Positions 33,180-40,979 of a DNA stretch of 64,000 nt are shown in pieces. This stretch comes from Actinoallomurus spadix. Its GTDB lineage: Bacteria > Actinomycetota > Actinomycetes > Streptosporangiales > Streptosporangiaceae. Where the stretch lies: contig NZ_JAMXMX010000009.1 in the NCBI RefSeq assembly GCF_024055725.1, positions 237,359 to 301,358 on the forward strand, read 5' to 3'. Numbering within the stretch: position 1 is the first letter of the stretch; every line of letters starts with the position of its first letter. A program made the translations under genes and the position numbers. The notes under the pieces are model-generated. The model made no database searches. It was not told where the DNA came from and saw only the letters and a program-made list of their open reading frames with translations.

Positions 33180-34625
33180 ATGCGAAGCAGCCACGTGTGC
33201 GACAACCCCGCGGACTGTGATCTCCGGACCGCCGCGCCGCACGAGGCGGCGGTCGCCGGGCCGGCCCGCGCCGACCGTCCGATGATCCGGGAGTCGTGGC
33301 GCCGTTCGCTGGAGGCGGGCGTCGACCCGGAGATGAGCGCGGCGCCGCAGGCGATCGACGCCGCCCGGGTCGCCGACGTACGGGCCGCCCATCCCCTCGA
33401 CCGGCACCTTCCGCGGCTGCGCGACACGTTGCGCCGCGTCGCGGACGCCACCACCCAGCTCATGGTGATCACCGACGGCGACGCGCGGGTGCTGTGGAGC
33501 GAGGGTCCGAGTGACGTACGGCGGCGGGCGGACGCCGTCGGGCTGATCGAGGGGTTCCGCTGGTCGGAGGAGGCCATCGGCACGAACGGCATCGGCATGG
33601 CGCTCAGCACCCGGGCTCCGGCCTACGTCCAGGCCACCGATCACCTGGTGCGCGTCCTCCAGCCGTGGTCGTGCGCCGGCGCGCCGGTCGTCGACCCGGA
33701 CACCGGTGAGGTGATCGGGTGCGTGGACATCAGCGCGACGGTCGACGCGCTACACCCGGCCGTGGTCGCGCTCGTGGAGGCGGCCGCCCGGCTCGCCGAG
33801 GCCTGGCTGACGGTGGAGATGAACCACCGTGACGAGTGCCTGCGCGCCCGATACCACCGGCACGTTCGCGGGGACACCCGGGCCCTGGTGACGACGACCG
33901 GGCGGATCCTGGCCGCGGAGCCCGACGGGTGGCGTGGCGGGCGGGTCGTGGTCCCGGAGGCCGGGGGCAGGGTCGCGCTGCCCGACGGCCGCACCGCGGT
34001 GGCGGAGACACTGGGGCAGGCGTACCTCCTGCGCGCCGCCGGTTCCGACGAGCGGTGCTCGCTCACCCTGCGGCTGCTCGGCGACGAACAGCCCTGCGCC
34101 CTTCTCGACGGCCGGCGCATTCCCCTGTCGCTGCGGCACGCCGAGCTGCTCGCGGTGCTGGCGCTGCACCCGAGCGGCCTGACCTGTGAGCAGTCGTCGC
34201 TGCACCTGTACGGCGACGAGGGCAACCCGGTGACCGTCCGCGCGGAGATCCATCGGCTGCGGGGGCAGCTCGGGAACATCGTCCGGGCCAAGCCGTACCG
34301 CCTGGACTGCGAGGTGGAGGCCGACTTCCTGACGGTACGGCGGCTGCTGGCGGCCGGGGACGTGGCGTCGGCCGTGCGCCTGTATCCGGGGCCGCTGCTG
34401 CCCCGCTCGGACTCTCCGGCCGTACAGGCGGAGCGGGACGAGCTGACCGCGCAGCTGCGCCGGCAGCTGCTGTACCGGGGTGATGCCGACGCGCTGTGGT
34501 GCTACGCGCAGGTGGCGGACGACGACCTGGAGATCCTCACGAAGCTGGTGGCGGTCCTGCCGCCGGGCGATCCGCGCCGGGTCTCGGCGCAGCTCCGACG
34601 GGATCGGGTCCTGCGGGACGATTGA
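33180..34625 (+). CDS. GAF-domain transcriptional regulator
   Basis: A 481-residue regulator. The N-terminal region resembles the GAF sensor of AcoR-type activators (RESWRRSLEAGVDP, then EAIGTNGIGMALSTRAPAYV, HLVRVLQPWSCAGAPVVDP). No AAA+ sigma-54 domain follows. Instead the C-terminal third contains a winged-helix-like unit (LSLRHAELLAVLALHPSGLT, VTVRAEIHRLRGQLG) similar to SARP/OmpR DNA-binding domains. Such GAF-HTH proteins in actinobacteria often sit beside aldehyde or alcohol dehydrogenases. GGAG precedes ATG 33180. No dehydrogenase is adjacent here. Confidence 0.85.
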   Translation: MRSSHVCDNPADCDLRTAAPHEAAVAGPARADRPMIRESWRRSLEAGVDPEMSAAPQAIDAARVADVRAAHPLDRHLPRLRDTLRRVADATTQLMVITDGDARVLWSEGPSDVRRRADAVGLIEGFRWSEEAIGTNGIGMALSTRAPAYVQATDHLVRVLQPWSCAGAPVVDPDTGEVIGCVDISATVDALHPAVVALVEAAARLAEAWLTVEMNHRDECLRARYHRHVRGDTRALVTTTGRILAAEPDGWRGGRVVVPEAGGRVALPDGRTAVAETLGQAYLLRAAGSDERCSLTLRLLGDEQPCALLDGRRIPLSLRHAELLAVLALHPSGLTCEQSSLHLYGDEGNPVTVRAEIHRLRGQLGNIVRAKPYRLDCEVEADFLTVRRLLAAGDVASAVRLYPGPLLPRSDSPAVQAERDELTAQLRRQLLYRGDADALWCYAQVADDDLEILTKLVAVLPPGDPRRVSAQLRRDRVLRDD

Positions 34626-34643
34626 CCGCCGTTCGCGGGCCGC

Positions 34644-35126
34644 TCAGGTGCGCGTGAGGCGGCGGACGGCCCGCAGCCCCTCCTCGCTGCCCGGCCAGTG
34701 GCGTGCGACGGCCTCCGGGCCGGCGCGGCAGATCACCGAGCGCAGCACGAACGCGACCAGGATCGCGTCGTCGGCGTAGCCGAGGACGGGGACGAAGTCG
34801 GGGATCAGGTCGATGGGCATCGCCAGGTAGGCGAGCAGCAGCCACAGGCGGAGGCGTACGCCGCCGGGCAGGGTGGCGTCGCGCGCCAGCCGGCCGACGA
34901 GCCGGAGCAGGTCGGGCAGCAGCCGAACGGCGTCGCCGAGGGCGCCGCTCTCCGGGCGGGCCAGCGCGAGGAGGATCAGCAGGACGAGCCAGAGCAGGAC
35001 AAGACCGGCCGCCGCGGCGAGCAGGCCGGTGAGGATCTCCGTCAGGAGCTCTGTGAGGGGGCCGGCGCGTCCTCCACCATGTCGTCGAACTCGCCGTCCT
35101 TGACGCCGAGGATGAACGCCTCCCAC
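34644..35126 (-). CDS. YkvA/DUF1232 membrane protein
   Basis: Two hydrophobic regions are present, a long N-terminal helix (AAAAGLVLLWLVLLILLALA) and the DUF1232 core LLLAYLAMPIDLIPDFVPVLGYADDAILVAF. The function of the family is unknown. The start is uncertain: GTG 35126 is the only standard in-frame start but overlaps the upstream DUF397 gene by 85 bp. The first 22 residues look like frame shadow, so initiation near the end of that gene at a CTG is possible. Confidence 0.75.
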   Translation of the reverse strand: MGGVHPRRQGRRVRRHGGGRAGPLTELLTEILTGLLAAAAGLVLLWLVLLILLALARPESGALGDAVRLLPDLLRLVGRLARDATLPGGVRLRLWLLLAYLAMPIDLIPDFVPVLGYADDAILVAFVLRSVICRAGPEAVARHWPGSEEGLRAVRRLTRT

Positions 35127-35269
35127 TCGGCGGGCGTGTAGTACAGCGCGTCACCGTCGGGTTTGGCGGCGTCGCGCATGACCACCATGCGGTCGGCGTG
35201 CTTGTGCTTGATGGGCACGTCGGCGCCGTCGACGAACAGGATCTCGACGGATCCGGACTCCTGGCTCAT
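35042..35269 (-). CDS. DUF397-domain protein
   Basis: A 75-residue protein. The C-terminal half carries the DUF397 hallmark TPAEWEAFILGVKDGEFDD. The domain is usually encoded beside an XRE-DUF5753 regulator, as a small partner in actinomycete developmental or metabolic control. Here no XRE gene is adjacent, so it is an orphan copy. A GAGGGA lies just before ATG 35269, and four perfect 8-bp repeats lie 14-45 bp upstream. Confidence 0.85.
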   Translation of the reverse strand: MSQESGSVEILFVDGADVPIKHKHADRMVVMRDAAKPDGDALYYTPAEWEAFILGVKDGEFDDMVEDAPAPSQSS

Positions 35270-35282
35270 GCCGTCCCTCTTC

Positions 35283-35314
35283 TGCTCGGGTGCTCGGGTG
35301 CTCGGGTGCTCGGG
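35283..35314. repeat. Four tandem copies of TGCTCGGG
   Basis: Four perfect octamers run head to tail directly upstream of the DUF397 gene, in the likely promoter or leader. Copy-number change would shift promoter spacing by eight bases. Confidence 0.9.
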
Positions 35315-35496
35315 GGAACGCTCCCGCCGGACGCGACTGGCCTCCAGGCTATCGGGCATGCCGGTCGCCGCGGGGCCGAAACCCGGGCGAGGACGGGCCG
35401 GTCCGGCCGATGTCCGGGCGTCACGGCCTCCGCCCTTCTCGCGCCACCGACGCCCCTGCCGCGAGGGGCACGGAGATGAGATGCTCGTCCCGGCAG

Positions 35497-35513
35497 TTAC
35501 TCATCGGTAGTAA
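35497..35513. promoter_or_regulatory. Inverted repeat before the crotonase gene
   Basis: TTACT-CATCGGT-AGTAA has perfect five-base arms and ends 13 bp before the ATG at 35527. It is unlike the KstR2-type sites, so another regulator is implied. Confidence 0.5.
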
Positions 35514-35526
35514 TGGGAGAGACGAC

Positions 35527-36183
35527 ATGATCGAGTTGCGGCGGGACGGGGACGTTCGCATCCTTCGCCTGGACGAGGGCGAGAACCGCTTCAGCCCCGG
35601 CTTCCTCGATCAGCTCGAGAAGGCCCTCGACGAACTGGAGGCCGCGGAGGGCCCGCGCGCCCTGGTGACGATCGGCACCGGCAAGTTCTTCTCGAACGGC
35701 CTCGACCTGGAGTGGCTGACGGAGAACCCCGATCGGCTCGAGCCTTACGTGGGTCGGGTCCACCGGGTGCTCGCGCGGTTCCTCACCCTGCCGATGTCCA
35801 CGGTCGCGGCGATCAACGGGCACGCGTTCGCCGCCGGCGCCATGCTCGCCCTGGCCCACGACCACCGCGTCATGCGCAGCGACCGCGGCTACTTCTGCCT
35901 GCCCGAGGTCGACCTCGGCATTCCCTTCACCCCCGGCATGGCGGCCCTGATCCAGGCCCGGCTGCCAAGCCTCGTCGCACAGGAGGCCATGCTCACGGGC
36001 CGCCGTTACGACGCCTCGGACGCGTGCGAGGCGGGGATCGTCCAGCGGTACGTCCCGGAGGCCGAGGTCCTGACCGCGGCGCTCGGCATCGCCGCCCCGC
36101 TGGCCGCCAAGGACGGCGGAACGGTCGCCAAGATCCGCACGGTCATGTACGAGTCGGTCCTGACCGCCCTCGCCTCCCGCTGA
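35527..36183 (+). CDS. Enoyl-CoA hydratase/isomerase-family protein
   Basis: A 218-residue crotonase, shorter than the common 255-260. The oxyanion-hole segments are GKFFSNGLDLEWL and INGHAFAAGAMLALAHDHRV. The following LPEVDLGIPFTPGMAALI retains Glu, but the second acidic residue of canonical hydratases is not evident, pointing to the delta3-delta2-enoyl-CoA isomerase type. GGGAGAGACGAC precedes the ATG. It is a single gene with its own inverted repeat and ends at a strong bidirectional hairpin. Confidence 0.9.
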   Translation: MIELRRDGDVRILRLDEGENRFSPGFLDQLEKALDELEAAEGPRALVTIGTGKFFSNGLDLEWLTENPDRLEPYVGRVHRVLARFLTLPMSTVAAINGHAFAAGAMLALAHDHRVMRSDRGYFCLPEVDLGIPFTPGMAALIQARLPSLVAQEAMLTGRRYDASDACEAGIVQRYVPEAEVLTAALGIAAPLAAKDGGTVAKIRTVMYESVLTALASR

Positions 36184-36326
36184 CATCGCGGAGCACGGGG
36201 CTTTACTTTGCAATCCCGACCGATATAGTAGGCATATGAGGCCGGCGCTCCTGCGGCAGCCATCGCGGGCCGGTCCTGGGTAACCGTTTCGGCGACCGAG
36301 CGCGTCCGGTCGGATGAGACGGCGGT

Positions 36327-36360
36327 GGGGCCGGCCCCGGGTGGCAGCGGGGCCGGCCCC
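36327..36360. terminator. Strong bidirectional hairpin between convergent genes
   Basis: Two copies of the self-complementary 12-mer GGGGCCGGCCCC (36327-36338 and 36349-36360) can pair across a ten-base loop. They lie between the crotonase and LLM stops. The preceding 36184-36300 holds only a local A+T-rich patch. Confidence 0.65.
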
Positions 36361-36416
36361 GCCCTCCCCATCCGGCGGGCGAAGAGCGCGCCGACGTCCC
36401 CCGATCCCGTGGCGCG

Positions 36417-37250
36417 CTAGCGCCCCTCGATCCCGTACTCCCCGGCGAAACGCCGTAGCGCGCCGAGGGCCTCGCCGGTGCGCGTCCAGGGCCGTACGAT
36501 CAGCCGGTCCACGCCCAGCGCGGCCCACGCGCCGACCTCCTCCGGCCCGGCCAGCTCGTACGCGTGCACGGTGATCTCGAACGGCCGGTCCCGGCCGGCG
36601 AGCCGGCGCCGCAGCCGGTCGAGCAGCGGGCGAACCGACTCGAGGGTGTGCGGCATGCCGATCCAGCCGTCGCAGCGCGTGGCCGCGCGGCGCAGGGCGG
36701 CCGGCGACTCCCCGCCCGCGAGGATCGGGATGCCGCGCGGCTTGGGCTCGAAGGCGACCTCGCCGAAGTCGAAGAACTCGCCGTGGTACTCGACGACGTC
36801 CTCGGTCCACAGGCGGCGGGTGACGTCGATGGCCTCGTCCAGGCGCCGTCCCCGGCTCGCGAAGTCGATCCCGGCCGCCCGCCACTCCCCCGCGTACCAC
36901 CCGGCGCCCACGCCCGCGATGGCGCGGCCGCCGGAGACGTGGTCCAGCGTCGCGAACGCCCGCGCCGCGACGAACGGATGGCGCAGCGCGAACAGGTACA
37001 CCGCCGTGCCGAGCCGGATCCGCTCCGTCACCGCGGCGAGCGCGCACAGGTGGGCCGGGGCGTCGAACAGCGGCGTGGACGGCACGATGCCGGGCCGGCC
37101 GGTCCCGGGGTACGCGGCGGTCGACAGGTCGGTGGCGAACACGAGGTGCTCGGGCATCCACACCGACTCGAAGCCGAGGCGGTCGGCCTCGACCGCCAGG
37201 TCCCGCCAGATCCCGGGGTGCACGAGCCCCAGCGGTACGCCGAACCTCAC
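36417..37250 (-). CDS. F420-type LLM-class oxidoreductase (TIGR03619-like)
   Basis: A 277-residue luciferase-like enzyme of the F420 subgroup. Features are RFGVPLGLVHPG, GFESVWMPEHLVF, RIRLGTAVYLFALRHP, DHVSGGRAIAGVGAGWYAGEW and a late IPILAGGESPAALRRAA. GTG 37250 overlaps the hyuB stop as GTGA, so it is the last, translationally coupled gene of the hyuA-hyuB-LLM operon controlled from 40923. An oxygenase or reductase acting with a hydantoinase-like pair is unusual. Confidence 0.9.
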   Translation of the reverse strand: MRFGVPLGLVHPGIWRDLAVEADRLGFESVWMPEHLVFATDLSTAAYPGTGRPGIVPSTPLFDAPAHLCALAAVTERIRLGTAVYLFALRHPFVAARAFATLDHVSGGRAIAGVGAGWYAGEWRAAGIDFASRGRRLDEAIDVTRRLWTEDVVEYHGEFFDFGEVAFEPKPRGIPILAGGESPAALRRAATRCDGWIGMPHTLESVRPLLDRLRRRLAGRDRPFEITVHAYELAGPEEVGAWAALGVDRLIVRPWTRTGEALGALRRFAGEYGIEGR

Positions 37251-38854
37251 CGGGTGACCCTCCCCTCGCGCAGGTCCCGCGCCACGGCGTCCGGATCGCG
37301 CTCGGCGGGATCGCCGTAGCCACCGCCGCCGGAGGTCTCGACGACGAGCGCCTCGCCGGCGCGCAGCGGGGAGCGCGTCGCCTTCGGCGGCAGCGGCTCG
37401 CGGGTGCCGTCGGGACGCTCGCGGAAGTAGCCGCCCGCACGGCCGGGCCCGCCGCCCTCCGCCCCGGCGGGCGGGTCGCGCAGCCGGTCGCCGCGCGTGT
37501 CGACGAGCGCGTCCTCCAGGACACGGATGACCGTGCGCGTGCCGAGCCCGCCCCGCCAGCGGCCACGCCCGCCGGAGTCGGGGATCAGCGCGACCTCCTC
37601 GATCCGCACCGGCAGCCGCGCCTCGATCGGCTCGGCCTGCGGGATGATGTTCCGCCCGCCGCCGAACAGCGCCCCGGTCGCGTCCGGCCCGTCGCGGCCG
37701 TACCGCGCGCCCATGCCGCCCAGCTCGAACGCCATGTGCAGCCACGGCCGCGTCGCGCCGCTGATGCTGAAGGCCTGCAGGATGGCGGAGGCCGCCGCGC
37801 CGCTGCCGGGCAGCGCCCGCGTGAGGGCGGCGAAGACGGCCTCCTCGGCCGCGGCCACGGTGGCCCACCGCCCGCCGCCCGGGTACGGCTTCGTGCAGTT
37901 GACCAGGCTTCCCTCGGGCATCCGCACCTCGACCGGCGCGAAACAGCCCTCGTTCATCGGCAGCGCCGGATCGACGAAGCAGCGCAGCGCGTACATCACG
38001 CCGCCGAGCGTCTGGGAGAACCCCGAGTTGACCGGCCTGGCGACCTGCGGGTCGGTGCCCGCGAAGTCGACGAGCACCCCGTCGTCGCGCACGGTCACCG
38101 CGACGCGGACCCGGCGCCGCTCGTCGCCGTCCTCGACGGCGTACTCCCCCGTGTACGTGCCCCTCGGCAGCCGCGCGAACTCCTCGCGCATCCGCGCCTC
38201 GGTGTGGGCGAGGTAGCCGTCGATCCCGGCCGCGAGGTCCCGGTCGGCGGCGAGCGCCTCGACCCGGCGCGCGGCGACGTTGACCCCGGCGACCAGCGCG
38301 CGCAGGTCGCCGAGCAGCCGGTCGGGCGTACGGCTGTTGGCGGCGAGCACCCGGATGAGGCCCTCGTCCCACCCGGCGGCGGTGGCGATCCGGACCGGCG
38401 GCAGTTGCAGCCCCTCCAGGAACACGTCGGTCGCGTCGCCGGCCATTCCGCCGGCGGACAGTCCCGACAGGTCCGCGACGTGGATGAGCGTTCCGGTGAA
38501 GTAGGCCGGGCGCCCGCCGGCGAAGACCGGCCGGAAGACCAGGAGGTCGTTGGCGTGCACACCGCCCTGGTAGACGTCGTTGGAGCAGAAGACGTCGCCC
38601 GGGCGCATGCCGGCCGGCGGGTAGGCGTCGAGGACGTACGGGAGGGCGCTGCGCAGGCTCGCGCACTGCACGATCGCGGTGGACAGCGAGTGCGCGACCA
38701 GGCGCCCGTTCGCGTCGAGGATCGCGGCGGCCGCGTCCGCGCCCTCGACGATGAAGGTGGAGTACGCCGAGCGGACGACGACGATGCTCGCCTCCTCCGC
38801 GGCGGCGCGGAGGGCGCCCCGGAGGATCTCGGCCGTCAGATCGGGCGCGCTCAT
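37247..38854 (-). CDS. Hydantoinase B / oxoprolinase beta subunit
   Basis: A 535-residue HyuB-family protein, which with HyuA hydrolyses ATP-dependent cyclic amides such as hydantoins, 5-oxoproline or caprolactam-type rings, or carboxylates acetone and acetophenone. Family blocks are HSLSTAIVQCAS, GDVFCSNDVYQGGVHANDLLV, VNSGFSQTLGGVMYALRCF, MNEGCFAPVEV and SGGRGRWRGGLGT. The ATG overlaps the hyuA stop (ATGA). It ends with ETSGGGGYGDP. Confidence 0.93.
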   Translation of the reverse strand: MSAPDLTAEILRGALRAAAEEASIVVVRSAYSTFIVEGADAAAAILDANGRLVAHSLSTAIVQCASLRSALPYVLDAYPPAGMRPGDVFCSNDVYQGGVHANDLLVFRPVFAGGRPAYFTGTLIHVADLSGLSAGGMAGDATDVFLEGLQLPPVRIATAAGWDEGLIRVLAANSRTPDRLLGDLRALVAGVNVAARRVEALAADRDLAAGIDGYLAHTEARMREEFARLPRGTYTGEYAVEDGDERRRVRVAVTVRDDGVLVDFAGTDPQVARPVNSGFSQTLGGVMYALRCFVDPALPMNEGCFAPVEVRMPEGSLVNCTKPYPGGGRWATVAAAEEAVFAALTRALPGSGAAASAILQAFSISGATRPWLHMAFELGGMGARYGRDGPDATGALFGGGRNIIPQAEPIEARLPVRIEEVALIPDSGGRGRWRGGLGTRTVIRVLEDALVDTRGDRLRDPPAGAEGGGPGRAGGYFRERPDGTREPLPPKATRSPLRAGEALVVETSGGGGYGDPAERDPDAVARDLREGRVTR

Positions 38855-40908
38855 TCCGGTCCCCTCTCCAGCGAGACGGCGCCGTGGTCGTCGAGGACGC
38901 CGTGCCAGCCGGGTGGCACGACCAGCGACGCCTGCGGTTCGATGATGACGCAGGGACCGGTGAACGGCTCGCCCGGGACGCAGGCGGTCCGCTCGCGCAC
39001 CGGGACCTCGTGGAACGCGCCGCCGAACCAGGCCCGCCGGGTCCGTCCGGGCGCCGGCCGCGGCGGGTCCGTCCCGCGGACGTCCGGCGCGTCCGCGGGA
39101 AGGGACACGCGCGCCCGTGCCACGGTCAGCTCGGCCGGGTCGCGCAGGTCGATGCCGTACGACTCGTGGTACCGCGCGTAGAACTCCTCCACCGCGGCGT
39201 CGACGGCCTCGCGCGTGACCGGTCCGGGACCGAGGCCGACGGTGAACGCGTGCGCCTGCCCGGCGAACCGGATGCCGACGGACCGGGTGACCCCGCCCCG
39301 GGCACCGCCGACGGCGAGGTCGGCGCGGCAGGCCGCCTCCAGGCCGGCGAGCACGGCCTCGAGCGCCGCCGGGTCGGCGGCGGCGGCCGGAGCGAGGAAG
39401 GAACGCGACCGCTCGATCGCCAGGTCGGCGTGGAGCAGCCCGGCGGCCGAGCCGACGCCGCAGCGCGCCGGGACGAGCACCCGGCGGATGCCGACCCGCT
39501 CCGCGAGGCCGGCTGCGTGCGTCGGCGCCGCGCCGCCCAGGGCGACGAGGGTGAAGCCGCGCGGGTCGACGCCCCGCCGCACCGTCACCACGTGCACGGC
39601 GGTCCCCATCTGCGCGCCGGCGATGTCGTGCACCGCCGCGGCGGCCTCGACGACGTCGACACCGAGCGGCTTGCCGACGTGCCGGGCGAGGGCGTCCTCG
39701 GCGAGACCGGGACGGAGCCGGAGGTCGCCGAAGCCCTCCGGGGCGAGGTAGCCGAGGACCAGGTCGGCGTCGGTGACCGTCGGCAGGGTGCCGCCCCGCC
39801 CGTAACACGCGGGGCCGGGCGCGGCTCCGGCTGACCGCGGCCCGACCCGCAGCGTGCCGGCCTCCACCCAGGCGATCGAGCCGCCGCCCGAGCCGACCTC
39901 GGCCAGGTCGATCGCCGGGACCTTGATGGGCACGCCGGTGCCCGGTCGCCGGCCGCCGAAGCTGCCCTTTCCGCCGACCTGGAACTCGTGGGTGACGCCC
40001 GGGCGCCCGTCCCGTACGAGCCCGGCCTTGGCCGTCGTGCCGCCCATGTCGAAGGAGATGAGGCCGGTGAGCCCGTGCCGGGCGCCCTCACGGGCGGCCG
40101 CGATCACTCCGGCGGCCGGGCCGGACTCGATCGTGCAGACGGCGCGGGAGGCGGCGAGTTCGGCCGGCAGCACCCCGCCCGCCGACTCCATGACGTGCAC
40201 CGGCGCGGTGATCCCCGCCTCGGCCAGGCGGTCGCGCAGGCGCCGCAGGTAGGCGCCCATGACGGGACCGACGTACGCGGACATCAGCGTGGTCGTCGCC
40301 CGTTCGTACTCGCCGAGTTCCGGCCAGACCTCCGATGAGGTCACGACGGGGGTGCCGGCCGGAAGCCGCTCGGCGAGGAGGGCGGCGAGCCGTCTCTCGT
40401 GCGCGTCGTTCGCGCAGGAGTGGAGGAGGCAGATCGCCACGGCGGCGACGCCGAGGTCCGCGACGCGCTCGGCGACCCGCCGGGCGGCGGCCTCGTCCAG
40501 CGGGGTCAGGACGGTGCCGTCGGCGGCGACGCGCTCGGGGACCTCGAAGACGCGGGACGGGGGCACCGGCGGTTCGCCCGGTGAGAACGCCAGGTCGTAC
40601 CGCTCCTCCTCGACGCGCGCCTGGCGGCCGAGCACGAGCATCGACCCGAAGCCGCGCGTCGTGACGAACGCGACGGGCACGCCCCGGCGTTCGAGGATGA
40701 CGTTCGTGGCGAGCGTCGTCGCGTGCGTGAACCGGTCGACCGACGCGGGCGCGACGCCCGCGTCGGCGAGCACCCGGCGGACGCCGCGCAGCAGCCCTTC
40801 CGCCGGGTCGTCCGGGGTGGTGAGCGTCTTGGCGACGTGGACGCGGCCGTCCGCGACGAGGACCACGTCGGTGAAGGTGCCGCCGATGTCCGTGGCCAGT
40901 GCCGTCAC
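38851..40908 (-). CDS. Hydantoinase A / oxoprolinase alpha subunit
   Basis: A 685-residue HyuA-family ATPase subunit. The actin-like nucleotide-binding blocks are ATDIGGTFTDVVLV at the N-terminus and ISFDMGGTTAKAGLV in the middle. HATTLATNVILERRG and a C-terminal GQAHAFTVGL follow. GTG 40908 with GGAGG upstream was preferred to 40923, which overlaps the operator. It forms the ATP-dependent heteromer with HyuB. A KstR2-like operator 15 bp upstream places the pair in the proposed regulon, perhaps for ring opening of a lactam or ketone carboxylation. Confidence 0.93.
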   Translation of the reverse strand: MTALATDIGGTFTDVVLVADGRVHVAKTLTTPDDPAEGLLRGVRRVLADAGVAPASVDRFTHATTLATNVILERRGVPVAFVTTRGFGSMLVLGRQARVEEERYDLAFSPGEPPVPPSRVFEVPERVAADGTVLTPLDEAAARRVAERVADLGVAAVAICLLHSCANDAHERRLAALLAERLPAGTPVVTSSEVWPELGEYERATTTLMSAYVGPVMGAYLRRLRDRLAEAGITAPVHVMESAGGVLPAELAASRAVCTIESGPAAGVIAAAREGARHGLTGLISFDMGGTTAKAGLVRDGRPGVTHEFQVGGKGSFGGRRPGTGVPIKVPAIDLAEVGSGGGSIAWVEAGTLRVGPRSAGAAPGPACYGRGGTLPTVTDADLVLGYLAPEGFGDLRLRPGLAEDALARHVGKPLGVDVVEAAAAVHDIAGAQMGTAVHVVTVRRGVDPRGFTLVALGGAAPTHAAGLAERVGIRRVLVPARCGVGSAAGLLHADLAIERSRSFLAPAAAADPAALEAVLAGLEAACRADLAVGGARGGVTRSVGIRFAGQAHAFTVGLGPGPVTREAVDAAVEEFYARYHESYGIDLRDPAELTVARARVSLPADAPDVRGTDPPRPAPGRTRRAWFGGAFHEVPVRERTACVPGEPFTGPCVIIEPQASLVVPPGWHGVLDDHGAVSLERGPE

Positions 40909-40922
40909 GCGACCTCCACCCA

Positions 40923-40940
40923 ACCTAGCGCACGCTTGGT
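40923..40940. promoter_or_regulatory. KstR2-like operator before hyuA-hyuB-LLM
   Basis: ACCTAGCG-CA-CGCTTGGT has a perfect right arm and one mismatch in the left arm. It lies directly upstream of hyuA. Confidence 0.7.
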
Positions 40941-40979
40941 GTGAGCGTAGGAAGCCCTCCGGCGGCTGTCAATCGCCGG

